Of a stretch of 64,000 nt of DNA, positions 13,165 through 24,347 are shown piece by piece. The notes below the pieces were generated by a model. That model saw only the letters and a program-made list of their open reading frames with translations. It was not told the origin of the DNA and did not search any database. The position numbers and the translations under genes are program-made. Source of the DNA: Chiridota heheva (lineage: Eukaryota; Echinodermata; Holothuroidea; Apodida; Chiridotidae); NCBI GenBank assembly GCA_020152595.1, contig JAIGNY010003766.1, positions 186,001-250,000 on the forward strand. The letters run 5' to 3'. Position 1 is the stretch's first letter. Each line of letters opens with the position of its first letter.

Positions 13165-13570
13165 CACATACATACATACATACATACATACATACAATAG
13201 GCTTCTATACCTCGCCATTACCTCACCTGGTTGATTCATGGATGGATTGGTTGATTGATAGATTTCTTAATTGATTGGTTGATGGATTGCTAAAGTGCCT
13301 GTTTGATTGATTGATGAATAAATTGATTGTTAATTGATTTATTGATTAATAAATTGATTGGTTTATGGATTGCTTAATTGATGGAATGCTGAATTGATTG
13401 GTTGATTCATGGATGGATTAGTTGATTGATAGATTTCTTAATTGATTGGTTGATGGATTGCTTAAGTGCCTGTTTGATTGATTGATGAATAAATTGATTG
13501 TTAATTGATTTATTGATTAATAAATTGATTGGTTTATGGATTGCTTAATTGACGGAATGCTGAATTGATT
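13165..13570. repeat. CATA microsatellite and 171-bp direct duplication
   Basis: A CATACATA run is at about 13166-13196. Two copies of a 171-bp segment then follow head to tail at 13229-13399 and 13400-13570, both starting GGTTGATTCATGGATGG. The segment is built from degenerate TTGATTGA/TTGATGGATT steps, so a microsatellite came first and a larger duplication later. Confidence 0.9.
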
Positions 13571-14836
13571 GATGGATTGGCTGCTTAATTGATTGGTTGA
13601 TGGATCACTTAATTGGTTGATTGATCGGGAATTGGTAAATGTAACCTTTAGATAGTAGATTTGTAATATTTGAGTCCATATTAATACTCGGTAGCACTCA
13701 GCAAATATCTTCTTCCGATTGGCTGATCACTTTAAAAACAGAACTTGACTGTTTAAACCAGGACGGTAAGTGAATGAACACCGCATTTTTCACTTTTCTC
13801 TTCTATAATATTGTTCAGAGAACCAGGCAGGGGGTGACAGTCCTGCCGTTAGGACTGACAGCTTAACGTCGCTTCTGAAGAACACTTAGCAAATCTTGAA
13901 AGTGCCACTGACATAAGGGGTGAAAGAAGAAAAATTCTCCCAGGCCCGGAGTCCTAGGGGGCCAGGTCATTAAGGACCATACAAATTATATGGGGCTGGA
14001 CTTTCAGTTTTCACCCTGGGCCCCATGATTCCTCTCTGTGGCCCTGCAGCCCCCTGTTTACCTGACTATCCTAGTCATATTGCTGCCTAAAAAGAAGATT
14101 AAATTAGCTTCTTTTTTCTTAATGTTTTTAATTATTTTCTGGGACCAGATGGACATTTTTGACCATAGACCCCTCCTTAAAAACACTACTGCTGATTGCG
14201 GTTTGCCTCTCCAGACAGACCTCTTAGGGGGAAGTTCCAAAATCTTATGTCCCCATCCCAATTTGTTGATAGAATAAGTCCGCCCCAAAAAAAAAAAACG
14301 TAAAGTAAAAGGAGCACTGCAATTTTAGAAAGGAGCACTTTTCCAATGGGGACACATTCCTCCCCCCCGTACATTGGACTGACAAAATTCGCTTTCTTGC
14401 TATTGAAACCAGGGGCATTTTTTATTTTCAAAAAGGCACTTTTTTTGGACCCCCCCCTTCCTCTTCCCGGTTCCTACATCTATGTACCTGATCATGATCT
14501 GATGCACTTTCAGTTTAAGACTTAAACATTTATGTAATAATGCTGCTCAGTTTTGCATCCCTCAAGAAGAATTTCATTCCAATTCATTCCACAGCGATTT
14601 CAGACCAGCCTTCATGAATTATATGCATTCAAATTGTCACCATCATTGGACATTTTTCTCACTTCATTTTGAATAATCGGCATAATCATACTCCTTCAAA
14701 ATTTGCCACCTGTATCTATTTCAAGATATATTTACTAGTGATTTTGTTTTACCTGGAGAATGAGGCGTCAGTGTTGGGTCATGGGGGAAACTTTCCTCCA
14801 ACAATTTCAATTTAAGTGCATGAATATTTTAAATTT
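13571..14836. other. Intron sequence, unassigned
   Basis: Short homopolymers and C-rich patches (14360, 14445). The open frames at 14038-14431 overlap on both strands and show no protein signature. Nothing further is seen. Confidence 0.4.
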
Positions 14837-15580
14837 ATCTCACATTGGTTAAGCTTATTGCATTATTGATGCTTTATCTCACATTAGTTGAGCTTATTGC
14901 ATTATTAATGCTTTATCTCACATTGCTTGAGCTTATTGCATTATTGATGCTTTATCTCACATTGGTTGAGCTAATTGCATTATTAATGCTTTATCTCACA
15001 TTTGGTGAGCTTATTGCATTATTGATGCTTTATCTCACATTGGTTGAGCTAATTGCATTATTAATGCTTTACCTCACATTGGTTGAGCTTATTGCATTAT
15101 TGATGCTTTATCTCACATTGTTTGAGCTAATTGCATTATTAATGCTTTATCTCACATTTGGTGAGCTTATTGCATTATTGATGCTTTATCTCACATTGGT
15201 TGAGCTAATTGCATTATTAATGCTTTATCTCACATTGCTTGAGCTTATTGCATTAATGATGCTTTATCTTACATTGGCTGAGCTTATTGCATTATTGATG
15301 CTTTATCTCACATTGGTTGAGCTTATTGTATTATTGATGCTTTATCTCACATTGGTTGAGCTTATTGCATTGTTGATGCTTTATCTCACATTGGTTGAGC
15401 TTATTGCATTTTTGATGCCTTTTCTCACATTGGTTGATCTTATTGCATTATTGATGCTTTATCTCACATTGGTTAAGCTTATTGCATTATTGATGCTTTA
15501 TCTCACATTGGTTGAGCTTATTGCATTATTGATGCTTTATCTCTCATTGGTTGAGTTTTTTGCATTATTGATGCTCTAGC
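14837..15580. repeat. 39-bp minisatellite, about 19 copies
   Basis: The unit is GGTTGAGCTTATTGCATTAT followed by TGATGCTTTATCTCACATT, 39 bp. In the first half two variants (CTTATTGCATTATTG and CTAATTGCATTATTA) alternate, giving a 78-bp higher-order period. Because 39 is divisible by 3 and the unit has no stop in one register, a frame of 244 codons (14845-15579) is open, reading LVELIALLMLYLT repeatedly. There is no splice, promoter or flanking coding evidence, so I treat it as satellite DNA. Confidence 0.95.
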
Positions 15581-15964
15581 TCAAGTTCTTATTCCTAAGT
15601 GTTGCATACCTTCAATATGTGGTCGTGCCTGTATTACCGCTTTATAGGCACATCCATGGAATATTTATTTTTGATAACAAAATATTTTCAGCAAAAAAAT
15701 AAGAGGGTTAAAACTCCTTTTTCCTGTGTCATGAGATTCTACAGTGGTAGTCCTTAACTCCTAGTCCTCAAAAATTGTGAGCTTTCATATTTAATTTATA
15801 AATGTACCAATAAAACATATTTTGTATAAATCATTTGATCATGCTTCATCCATTTGCTTTACCTAATGCATGTTTATGATTTAAACAATTTTTTAAGCAA
15901 GATACAGTACGCTGCAAATAACGTCCTAAGCATTTTTGACATTTTATGCTTAATTCCAGACATT

Positions 15965-16700
15965 ACATTCAGAAAAATTGGAAAATATTGGATCATGAAT
16001 AAAAAGATTAGAAAATATTGGATTGTGGTCAAAACGATCAAAAAATATTGGATCGTGATTAAAAAGATCAGAAAATATTGACTTAAGATTGAAAAAGTAA
16101 GAAAAAATTGGGTCGTGATTAAAGAAATCAGAAAATATTGAATCATGAATAAGAAAATATTGGATCATGATTAAAAGATTAGAAAATATTGGATTTGTCA
16201 AAACGATCAAAAAATATTGGATCATGATTAAAAGATTAGAAAATATTGATTGGTCAAACGATCAAAAATATTGGATCGTGATTAAAAGATCAGAAAATAT
16301 TGAATCATGAGTAAGAAAATATTGGATCATGAATAAGAAAATATTGGATCGTGATTAAAAATATAGAAAATATTGGATCATGAATAAGAAAATATTGGAT
16401 CATGATTAAAAGATTAGAAAATATTGGATTGTGGTCAAAACGATCAAAAATATTGGATTGTGATTAAAAGATCAGAAAATATTAGATTGTGATTAAAAAG
16501 ATCAGAAAATATTGGATCGTGATTAAAAAGATCAGAAAATATTGGATCATGATTAAAGAACTTAAAAAAATATTGGGTCGTGATTAACGAATAAAGAAAA
16601 TATTGGGTTGTGATTAGAAAAATAATAAAAACATTGGATCATGATCATAAAATATCATAAAATATTGGATCATTTATTTTGTTTTAAATCTGAAAATATT
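15965..16700. repeat. 30-bp array with GAAAATATTGGATC core
   Basis: More than 20 units of about 30 bp (ATTAAAAAGATCAGAAAATA then TTGGATCRTG), mixed with shorter 19-22 bp versions (AATAAGAAAATATTGGATCATG in two parts). It begins about 385 bp after the 39-bp array. The open frames on both strands follow the repeat and are artefacts. Confidence 0.95.
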
Positions 16701-19700
16701 GGATAATTTAAAACCTGCAGGTATCTCTCCTGTTCAAGAAATGCTCTGTTTTTAGCTCCACCCATACACAGAGTGTATGAGTGGAGATTATCAAATCGTA
16801 CGTGACCTCTCATATGTGCCTGTACTAACTTTTGCTTAAAAATGCATCTCCTCCTAGGTTTTTACAGTTTTGCTCTTGAGATTCTGGCTCAAGCGAGATT
16901 TTTGTATCCAAATTTAAGCTTGTATTTCGTTAAGAGAAAGTCCATGTATTTTTTTAATTAGAGCTCTCGAAAGGTTTTAACAAAGTATAAGATTTTATGG
17001 TAATTTCGCTAAAAATAGCTCTATCCTATTCGCGTTTCGTACCGGTACCGCTCCGGGCCATGGTATTGGTCAGTTGGTATACCTGCATGTTTATTAGTTC
17101 CTTGTATGGACATATATGTTTAATCATATCGCAGTATTTTCCAATCAGAATTCGGACATTCTGCTATGAATATGCACATTCTCGTAATCTTATTTAGGTC
17201 ACGCTGTATCGGATTGGATTACCGAGTTTGGATAGGTTATGACATAGCCTAGAAGATAACGTGTGAAGTTGTTGTTTGATCATTTTCGCTTGTCGTATAG
17301 CAAGTCTCAAGTGTTAGTAAGTTTTGTGCTACATTGCATCGCGGGGCTAGAGCGTTATACTTAAATCCACTAACGTTAAGGATAAAGTTTTGTTGGGTTT
17401 GTGAACGCAGCGGCATTGCGTAAACCGTAATTTGCCGTATGGGCAGCAGATTGCCAGAAATATAAGTTTGTTTCAAACCTATAAGTTTTCGTGGACACGT
17501 GGAAGAATCATCGCTGGGTACGGTAGTATTCAATGGGGCATCCCAGGGCTGCTAATAAGGTTGTGACGTTTAACAGTTTAGGAAATCATGCTACGTGTAA
17601 ACGAATGTTAATTCAATTTTTATGTTTGCTTTTTCAAGTTCGCATAAATTCACGAAACCATCTAACCAACCTTATCATTTCAATCTTTACCCGCTATGTC
17701 ATTGCCTTCACATTTTTCACCGGGGCGTTTTGCATATTACTAATTATTTCCACGGTACTTGGGATGGGATGCATGGAATGTAGCTAGCTTGTGCTCATTA
17801 GGAATGCGCTAGGCCCAGGCTAGCACTCATTAACATAACCCGTCAAATACACACAAGAAATTTCCGCCTATATCCCTTAATTATCAAATCACAATACACA
17901 TCACCCAACCACTGATCGGTGTAAAAGTAAATTCTACCCCCAGTTAATTTTGGCCTCCCGGCTCTTATTTCCTAGGAAATGTGGGCCCCAGACAATTAAG
18001 CCGTAGCCATCCAGTAAATTTGTTCCCCCTCATAGTAAAAACAGTACGCTAGGAAATTTGGGCCCGTCCCTTCTTTCCTATGAAATATGGAGACAACAAC
18101 TTTAATTCTTTTCCAATCAACCTATTCCTAAAGTTGGCCCAGAAGAATTTACGTTAAAGGTTAGAAACACACAAGTCATGAATCAAACCACGGTAGCGAT
18201 GCAAAGAAATCAAAATTCATACGCAACGATGTCCTTTGGCCTATCGTTGAAAGTATCCCAGCTTTTAAGAGTTCTAATGTGCAGTGAAAACATTAAAGAA
18301 ATTCTCGTTTCACATCAATTGTGATAAAATTACAGATTAATTCGTGTCTTTTATTATTTACTTCAAAGAGTAACAAATATTTCAAAACTAATAATTGTAT
18401 TTACGGACGGATTAAATGTTTGCCTGGGTATTGTTATTGTTTTTACGACCGGATTACCAGGGAGTTGTTGCTTGGATTACGAATCACAAAATCAGCACGT
18501 GTTGTCATAAATTAATGCGGTAATAGCCCGCTCATGCTCAAAACTCGGTAATATTCTCACGCCGTGTGATCTGTTATCCCCAGTTGCGGAAGTCACACGT
18601 GGTCGCTATAGCGTCTCTTAACATGAGTACTTACGGACAACAAACAATCATTCTCGGTTTTGGGGAAAAAACTTCAAACACTTGAATATTTATTGCTATA
18701 TAACAGCCCCATTAGTGCTGATTTGGGTGAAAATACATTGGCTAAATCATTCAAAAAGCTATTCCAAGTGCACTAAATTATACTGTGCAGCAAATTAGAC
18801 CGCATCACTGCTCTAAACGCATTTTGGCAGTGACCCAGATTTTTCTCGCAGCAGTAGCGACATCAAAAGGGAATTACGTAATCCCGATGATTATTATTAC
18901 ATGGATAGGATGAATGTTAAGTATTATATTTCAAGTGTTTCCTTAAGTTTGAACAAACAGAAAAACGGGGAAGAACCAATTTTAATTTCATATTAAAGTA
19001 GCCATGCTAGTTACGCGAAACTTACATTATGCGTTCATATCAAGGTTTTTATTTAGGTCCTATCATCAATGATGACTTGAAATCGACAGAGGCGGCGGAG
19101 CTGGGAAGGGGATGTGCGGGCTTCAGCCTAATAATTTTAGGTGAACGTATCACATGTCACCTTATCTCATTAAATCCCCCAATATTTTGAACGCTCCGCC
19201 ACCCCTGATAAGACAATTGAATTCTGAGATGGCATGGGGTGGATGAGATGCAGAAAAGCATTTTCATACAATGAATCGTTGACACTTCAGGGCCGTAAAT
19301 TCACATCTTCAACGTGAAGGAGCTTGCTTGGCTTCTTATCCAAACTTGGGGTCACAAGATACGAATTGAAACTCAAAAAAATCCCCCACCCCCCCCCCAC
19401 CCCCAATTGTGTACTATTTTTTTTTAATTCCATAGGCCTATACTTAAAAAGTAGGGGAATATGTATCCCGGGAATCACGGCAGTACGCTTTTTCCGTAGC
19501 GAAACTAAAATTAAACAATTTGGAAGTCCTATGCAGAAAAAAATCAAACATGTTAACGTCATAGCCTAACATATTTTTTTAATACATGTAGATGGTTGCT
19601 AATGTTCGTAATTTTGTTTTTAAAATGTATTGTTGCAGAATATGCTGCACTCAAAGTGACCTTTGCTCTCCGATAACGTCGGTAATCGACCGTTACATAG

Positions 19701-20756
19701 TGGAAACCTCCATTAACTCCTACATTAAAATTAATACAAAACGGCTTACAACTTTTGTTAGAAGCATATTTTTTCAATTGTCACTATTCTTAAATAAATG
19801 AGGTAGTATGCTGCATATACCCGGCCCTAAGTTCGCGAATACCGAGGGCCATGAAATCAGGTGCGTTATTATTTTTTTTAAAGAAGTATTATGTATTTTC
19901 TCTGGTTTCTTTCTTTTTAGTGAGATAAGTATATTTTATCCTTGTATTATCTATTTTATTTCTTTACTGTTAAGCATGCAACAGTAGTTTCTTATTTTTC
20001 ATTTGCTTTATGTTTATTTTAATAACCTTCTTTTTTCGTTCTGCGCGATTTAAAAAAATTTTAATTCTTGTTCCTCGCATTTCAGATACTGTCATGTCTG
20101 GCATAGGAATCAAAAAGATTTTTCTTCTATTCAAATTGTTTACCTAAATCAAAGGAGACATATTCTTGCTTGTATGACCCTGGGATTACCATTATCAAAC
20201 ACTAAGGGCCGTAATTATTGGAAAGTCTTCCCTGCCCCCTGGCCACGCACCACTATATACCCAATATTGAAATAAAAATGTGTTTTAAAAACATGTTAGC
20301 CTCAGATGTGTGTTAGGGTGTGGTGCGTTAAGCCTGTCCCCATATGTGAGTAAGAACTCCGACGTAGCATGATAATTTTGAAGTTTATGTTGTATGTCCC
20401 AGAAAGAAGTTACACAATATCCTACAGCAGCAACTACTACAAACTGACAAAACGATATATGAATACAACATTTATAGGCCTACCCTCTGTGTTCCCCCGC
20501 CATTATGAGGGAATACTCCCACAATGGGGGTATTCCCCCTCTCTACCCTATTTAACAATTTTCTTTGTCTCCTGTTGTATAAACAAAATTCGTTCTCCAC
20601 ATGACCGTGGCAGTTACACTTGTATTTAGCTATTGATCCCATCCAATATTTTAGTCTATTTGCCTACTGGGGACAAGAAATACCAATAAAAAAGATACGT
20701 TGGACGAAATTTACCATCCCATTTCCTGTAGCCACAACCGCCTCTGCCCAACGCTG
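16701..20756. other. Four kilobases without recognised features
   Basis: Composition is less repetitive than the surroundings and somewhat richer in CG dinucleotides between 17030 and 18650. A GGTACCGCTCCGGGCC patch lies near 17043. Overlapping short frames at 17249-17787 and 19287-19801 do not resemble known proteins. A TCCACCCATACACAGAGTGTATGAGTGGA imperfect palindrome near 16757 could be a repeat end. Confidence 0.4.
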
Positions 20757-21353
20757 TTTCTCCCCTCCCCTACCCTTACCCTCCACCCTCCCTCCACCCT
20801 CCCGATCCACCCTCCCGATCCACCCTCCCGATCCACCCTCCTCCCCCTCCACCCTCCCCTCCACCCTCCCCTCCACCCTCCCCTCCACCCTCCCCTCCAC
20901 CCTCCCCTCCACCCTCCCTCCCCTCCACCTCCCCTCCCCCCCCCCTCCCCCCCTCCACCCCCCCTCCACCCCACCCTCCCCCCCCTCCCCTCCACCCTCC
21001 CCTCCACCCCCCTCCACCCTCCCCTCCCCCCCCCCTCCACCCTCCCCTCCACCCTCCCCCTCCACCCCCCCCTCCACCCTCCCCCTCCACCCTCCCCTCC
21101 ACCCCCCCTCCACCCTCCCCCTCCACCCTCCCCCTCCACCCTCCCTCCCTCCACCCTCCCCTCCACCCTCCCCTCCACCCTCCCCCCTCCCCTCCCCTCC
21201 CCCTCCCCCCCACCCCCCCCCTCCACCCTCCCCCTCCCCCTCCACCCCCCCTCCACCCCTCCCCTCCCCCTCCCCCCCCCCTCCCCTCCACCCTCCCCTC
21301 CACCCTCCCCTCCCCCCCCCTCCACCCTTCCCCTCCCCCTCCCCCTCCACCCT
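20757..21353. repeat. C-rich minisatellite (CCCTCCCCTCCAC), about 600 bp
   Basis: An almost pure CCCTCC/CCTCCAC tract. The minus strand is runs of three to eight G separated by A or TGGA, so it satisfies the simple G-quadruplex pattern many times. The plus strand is a polypyrimidine tract able to form a triplex. Five overlapping long frames here are low-complexity artefacts. Confidence 0.97.
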
Positions 21354-21725
21354 TTGTTAAGTTCAAGGGGAAAACAGTAATTTCTTCATCAATTATGGTA
21401 AAATGTCAAATGAAACACAATTAGGGGCATAACTTTAAAACGAAATTCCATTATATTTCATATGTATGTTTCTTTGAAGTCACAAACAAATTTGGCAGCA
21501 TGATTTCTATGTTATGTTTCGTTCCTCATTAAACAAGATTTTTAACAGTATTTGACAAAGAAAGTACATGAAATATATGATTTTTTATCGGGATAATAAT
21601 TTATTTATTTAAGAACTAATTATGTAAGAATAAAAACACCAGATATCAAAATTTAAGTAACGATCGTACATGTCAACTTGACTTTCACACACTCATACGA
21701 GAAGCAGGAAGTGCATGTTTGCACA

Positions 21726-22855
21726 TTACATAGTGAATATAACGGTAGCGTCTTTCAAGTGGTGGATTAGCATGGGTTGCTATGGAAGGTCTATTAATAA
21801 GAACTGACGACGACGAGTAGACGCACAATTACAATGACGGGTTGTCACCTGCGTAATCGCTTATGATAGTAACAATGCTATCATGAAACGCCTAATACGA
21901 TCCGGACGAGAACACAGGTACGACGACGGACAGACATAACATCAACAACCAAGTCAATGTCCACGGCCTTTGATAACCAGTTGTGGTGCACTGGCGTGTC
22001 TACCCAACCCAGGCTTGAACCCAGGACCTCGTGGTCTGTAGACATGTATGATAACCGCTACACCACAGTAGGTAGATAATTGTTAAGAACCTGGCGAAGA
22101 TTTCGCTTTATACCTGCGTTAAAGGGCGTCCACTTATGACAACTGGCCTTACGGTTAAACGGTTATGGACCGTAATGGTGACAGCTGTACATTTATGAAA
22201 AAATGCTAACTGTCACAACCTTAGCTGCTAGTTTGGCGATTACTGGCTAATTATAACATATTTGGCCGTTTTGAAACATGCTTGGTTAATAATCTTTTTC
22301 AGTACCGGCCAAATTAAATTAATCTAACATTTATGAAGATTAATGTGTAAATGTTAAACTTTTTTGTTATGTTTGCAAAATGTATTTTCTAACTATATGT
22401 TGTGGTGGAATTTACCTATGACCTCGCCAACGCGTCATTAATCAAGTGAGACATGATGGCACCATGCATTGAATGTCACATAGCTTTTGTTAGAAGCATA
22501 ATTTTTCAGACATCGCTATAACATGAACCTCATTGCACCCACTGCAAAACTAAGTCATTACTGAGAACCAATCTGGCAGTCATTCACAACTAACCTCATT
22601 TGGCACATATGACCTGACTGTTAAAAGGTGCCATTACACCCAAACAAACAAAACTGAATACAACTCATACGGGAAAGTTGAAACTCTTGGATTTTTAACA
22701 TGATGAATAATTGCCCACAAATGGAATGCACCTCAAATCAAACTTTAAAAACATCATAAAAGTACATATGACAAAAATAAAATCACTGAAAGCAATCAAT
22801 TCTTCTTGCATTGTAATGGGTTGAGCTATAACATCATTGATGTCTAGTTTGTGTT
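21726..22855 (+). repeat. Interspersed repeat D, copy 1 (interrupted)
   Basis: Matches 30258-31122 in direct orientation, from ACATAGTGAATATARCGGT through TTAGCTGCTAGTTTGGC and GTTGTGGTGGAATT to CATTGATGTCTAGTTTGT. It ends in a GGTGCCATTACACCCAAACA motif followed by further unique sequence. Copy 1 has an extra block of about 280 bp at 21798-22079 that copy 2 lacks. No protein is encoded. Confidence 0.92.
21798..22079 (-). mobile_element. tRNA-derived SINE inserted in repeat D
   Basis: On the minus strand it starts with TCTACCTACTGTGGTG, an A-box-like TGTAGCGGTTATCA and a B box GGGTTCAAGCC. Its T-arm cannot pair, so it is not a working tRNA. The block is missing from the sister repeat at about 30327, and it is flanked by ATTAATAAGAAC and ATTGTTAAGAAC, a likely 12-bp target duplication with two changes. 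The head resembles the 62-bp fragment at 60320-60381. Confidence 0.7.
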
Positions 22856-23662
22856 GTTGTTAAGGGAGGTATTGGTCAGTAGTTTTGCTAAAATATCCCT
22901 CTAAGACAGAATTTTTTTAATTCAAATAGGTTTTTTTTTTTTTTTAAGGGAAAGTGTTGTTCTTTGTGATGATAGCACTTTGAAGCAAATTCAGTCGCAA
23001 TATGCTGAAATTTTTTTTTTTTTCCTTCCAACATTTACACTATTTCCAGAATGGAAAAAAGTGGAAAATGGTAGATCATGGGTATGATTCAGAAAATTTA
23101 AGTTAGAACTGTTCACAAAACAAAAACAGGGTCAGTTGAGGTTACAAAAATTATTGGCATAGCAAGGGGGGGTGGTCCGTACACTACCCCAAAACAATAT
23201 TCTTAAAAGTAACATTACTTATCATGGCCCCACTCTTTGGAAGCTGAAACCGATGTTCACAGTTAGCCCCTGCACTTTTTGGAGGCTGGATACGCCACTG
23301 AGAGATGTTAATAGTTAATATGAGCTCTTTCAGCTGACTGCACTGCAACATCATAAAAGCTCACTATGACCTTAATGCGGGATCAAATTTTCATATAGAT
23401 AACCTTAGCTTAACAGCCCATTGCAGTGTGTTTGGACCATGGCATCAAGCCGTCCCACTGCCTTTTAAGCACTTGTGTGAGTACCATTTTCCATTATGTG
23501 TTGAAAGGTTCCCCAAAAAAATTATTATTTTTGCCAAATTTTCATGGCCTTTCAAATTGTTTATCAACCAAGTTGATAAAAGTGGAAAAAAATTGTCTTC
23601 GTTTAATTCACACTTTTTCAACTTGCTTTTCAACTTTTACAGGTAAGTCATGTTAGCATGTT
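22856..23662. other. Intron sequence, unassigned
   Basis: Contains poly-T/poly-A runs at 22930 and 23010. The frames at 23426-23656 overlap on both strands and are not recognisable. Nothing else is seen. Confidence 0.4.
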
Positions 23663-24101
23663 CAGAGAATGGAGCGTCCGTGACATGGTGACATTTTGTG
23701 ACAAAATTTCATTTTCCAAAATCTGTGACATTCTATGACAGTTTGAAAATTTTGTAACAAAATGAACATGAACAGATGTATACAAATTTGTCTGACATTT
23801 TGTGACATGTTTTACCCCTTCACTCACACTCATTGGTAATTTGATGTTGCATTTTAGTGGTGAATTCCATTTTTCATGAAACAGACATAACCACATGATC
23901 CTTTTTATCAGTATCACTGGTCAACTGGTCATGATGTGTGAATCTATGCCAATCAGATGTGACAAAGGCAAAACTGATGTGACATTCTGTGCAAAAGGTG
24001 CCAAAAATTATGTGACATTTGAGACATTTATGTGACAAATTTGAAATTTTGTGACGTGACATTTATTTGTGACAAGCCATCAATCATCACTCCATTCTCT
24101 G
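23663..24101. mobile_element. TGTGACATT-rich MITE, 439 bp
   Basis: Starts CAGAGAATGGAG and ends CTCCATTCTCTG, a 12-bp perfect terminal inverted repeat. It is flanked on both sides by CATGTT (23657-23662 and 24102-24107), a 6-bp target duplication. The interior is a degenerate string of GTGACATTTTGTGACA-like steps. It ends 60 bp before the last ABC exon, so it occupies the splice acceptor's upstream region. Confidence 0.65.
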
Positions 24102-24161
24102 CATGTTTCTTTATGAAAGACATTTTTATATTCAAATTTCTTTGTTTTTCTCCATTTGCAG

Positions 24162-24347
24162 ACGGACAAATTGATGAGTACGGAAACAATTAACGACCAA
24201 GTAAAAGATAACCCCACCAGCACATCTGCAGTTGAAACAGAAGTAACTTATGCACCTGAAAGGACAGGCTCCGGGAAGAAAGGATTTCAAAAACTTTCTG
24301 CAGTCGATGCGGACAAGTCAGATAATGATGAAGAGGGTCAGATCTGA
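24162..24347 (+). CDS. ABCC4-like: ABCC4-like transporter, terminal exon (C-terminal tail)
   Basis: Follows a strong acceptor (TTTGTTTTTCTCCATTTGCAG in full, 24141-24161). It is open for 61 codons in phase 0 to TGA at 24345-24347. The peptide starts TDKLMSTETINDQVKDN and ends ADKSDNDEEGQI. It is hydrophilic, Thr/Ser/Glu/Lys-rich and presumably cytosolic and disordered. The link to the ABC gene rests on phase match, orientation and the same acidic composition as the exon ending at 8034; no family homology supports it. The PDZ-binding ETAL end of vertebrate ABCC4 is absent. It could instead be an exon of an unrelated small gene. Confidence 0.65.
   Translation, partial: TDKLMSTETINDQVKDNPTSTSAVETEVTYAPERTGSGKKGFQKLSAVDADKSDNDEEGQI

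Larger units (their letters stand above)
8035..24161. other. Last ABC-gene intron, about 16.1 kb
   Basis: The donor GTAAGG at 8035 and the acceptor CTCCATTTGCAG ending at 24161 are phase-compatible. The interval holds only repeats and unassigned AT-rich DNA. I see no exon of either flanking gene in it. It is the longest intron of the gene here, and its size comes from satellites and MITE-like elements. If the stop at about 8104 is used instead, this interval is intergenic. Confidence 0.6.

Noticed and set aside
20620-21380. Five overlapping Pro- or Gly-rich frames of about 200-250 codons
   Set aside because: All translate the CCCTCC array in different registers and strands. There are no unique flanks, splice sites or domain motifs.
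22000-22075. Possible minus-strand tRNA gene
   Set aside because: The T-stem halves (CCTGG on both sides) cannot pair. It is part of an inserted SINE.
24156-24161. ATG at 24156 as the start of a separate 63-codon gene
   Set aside because: The ATG codon at 24156 lies inside the acceptor TTTGCAG. Phase and composition fit better as the terminal exon of the ABC gene, although a separate gene cannot be fully excluded.
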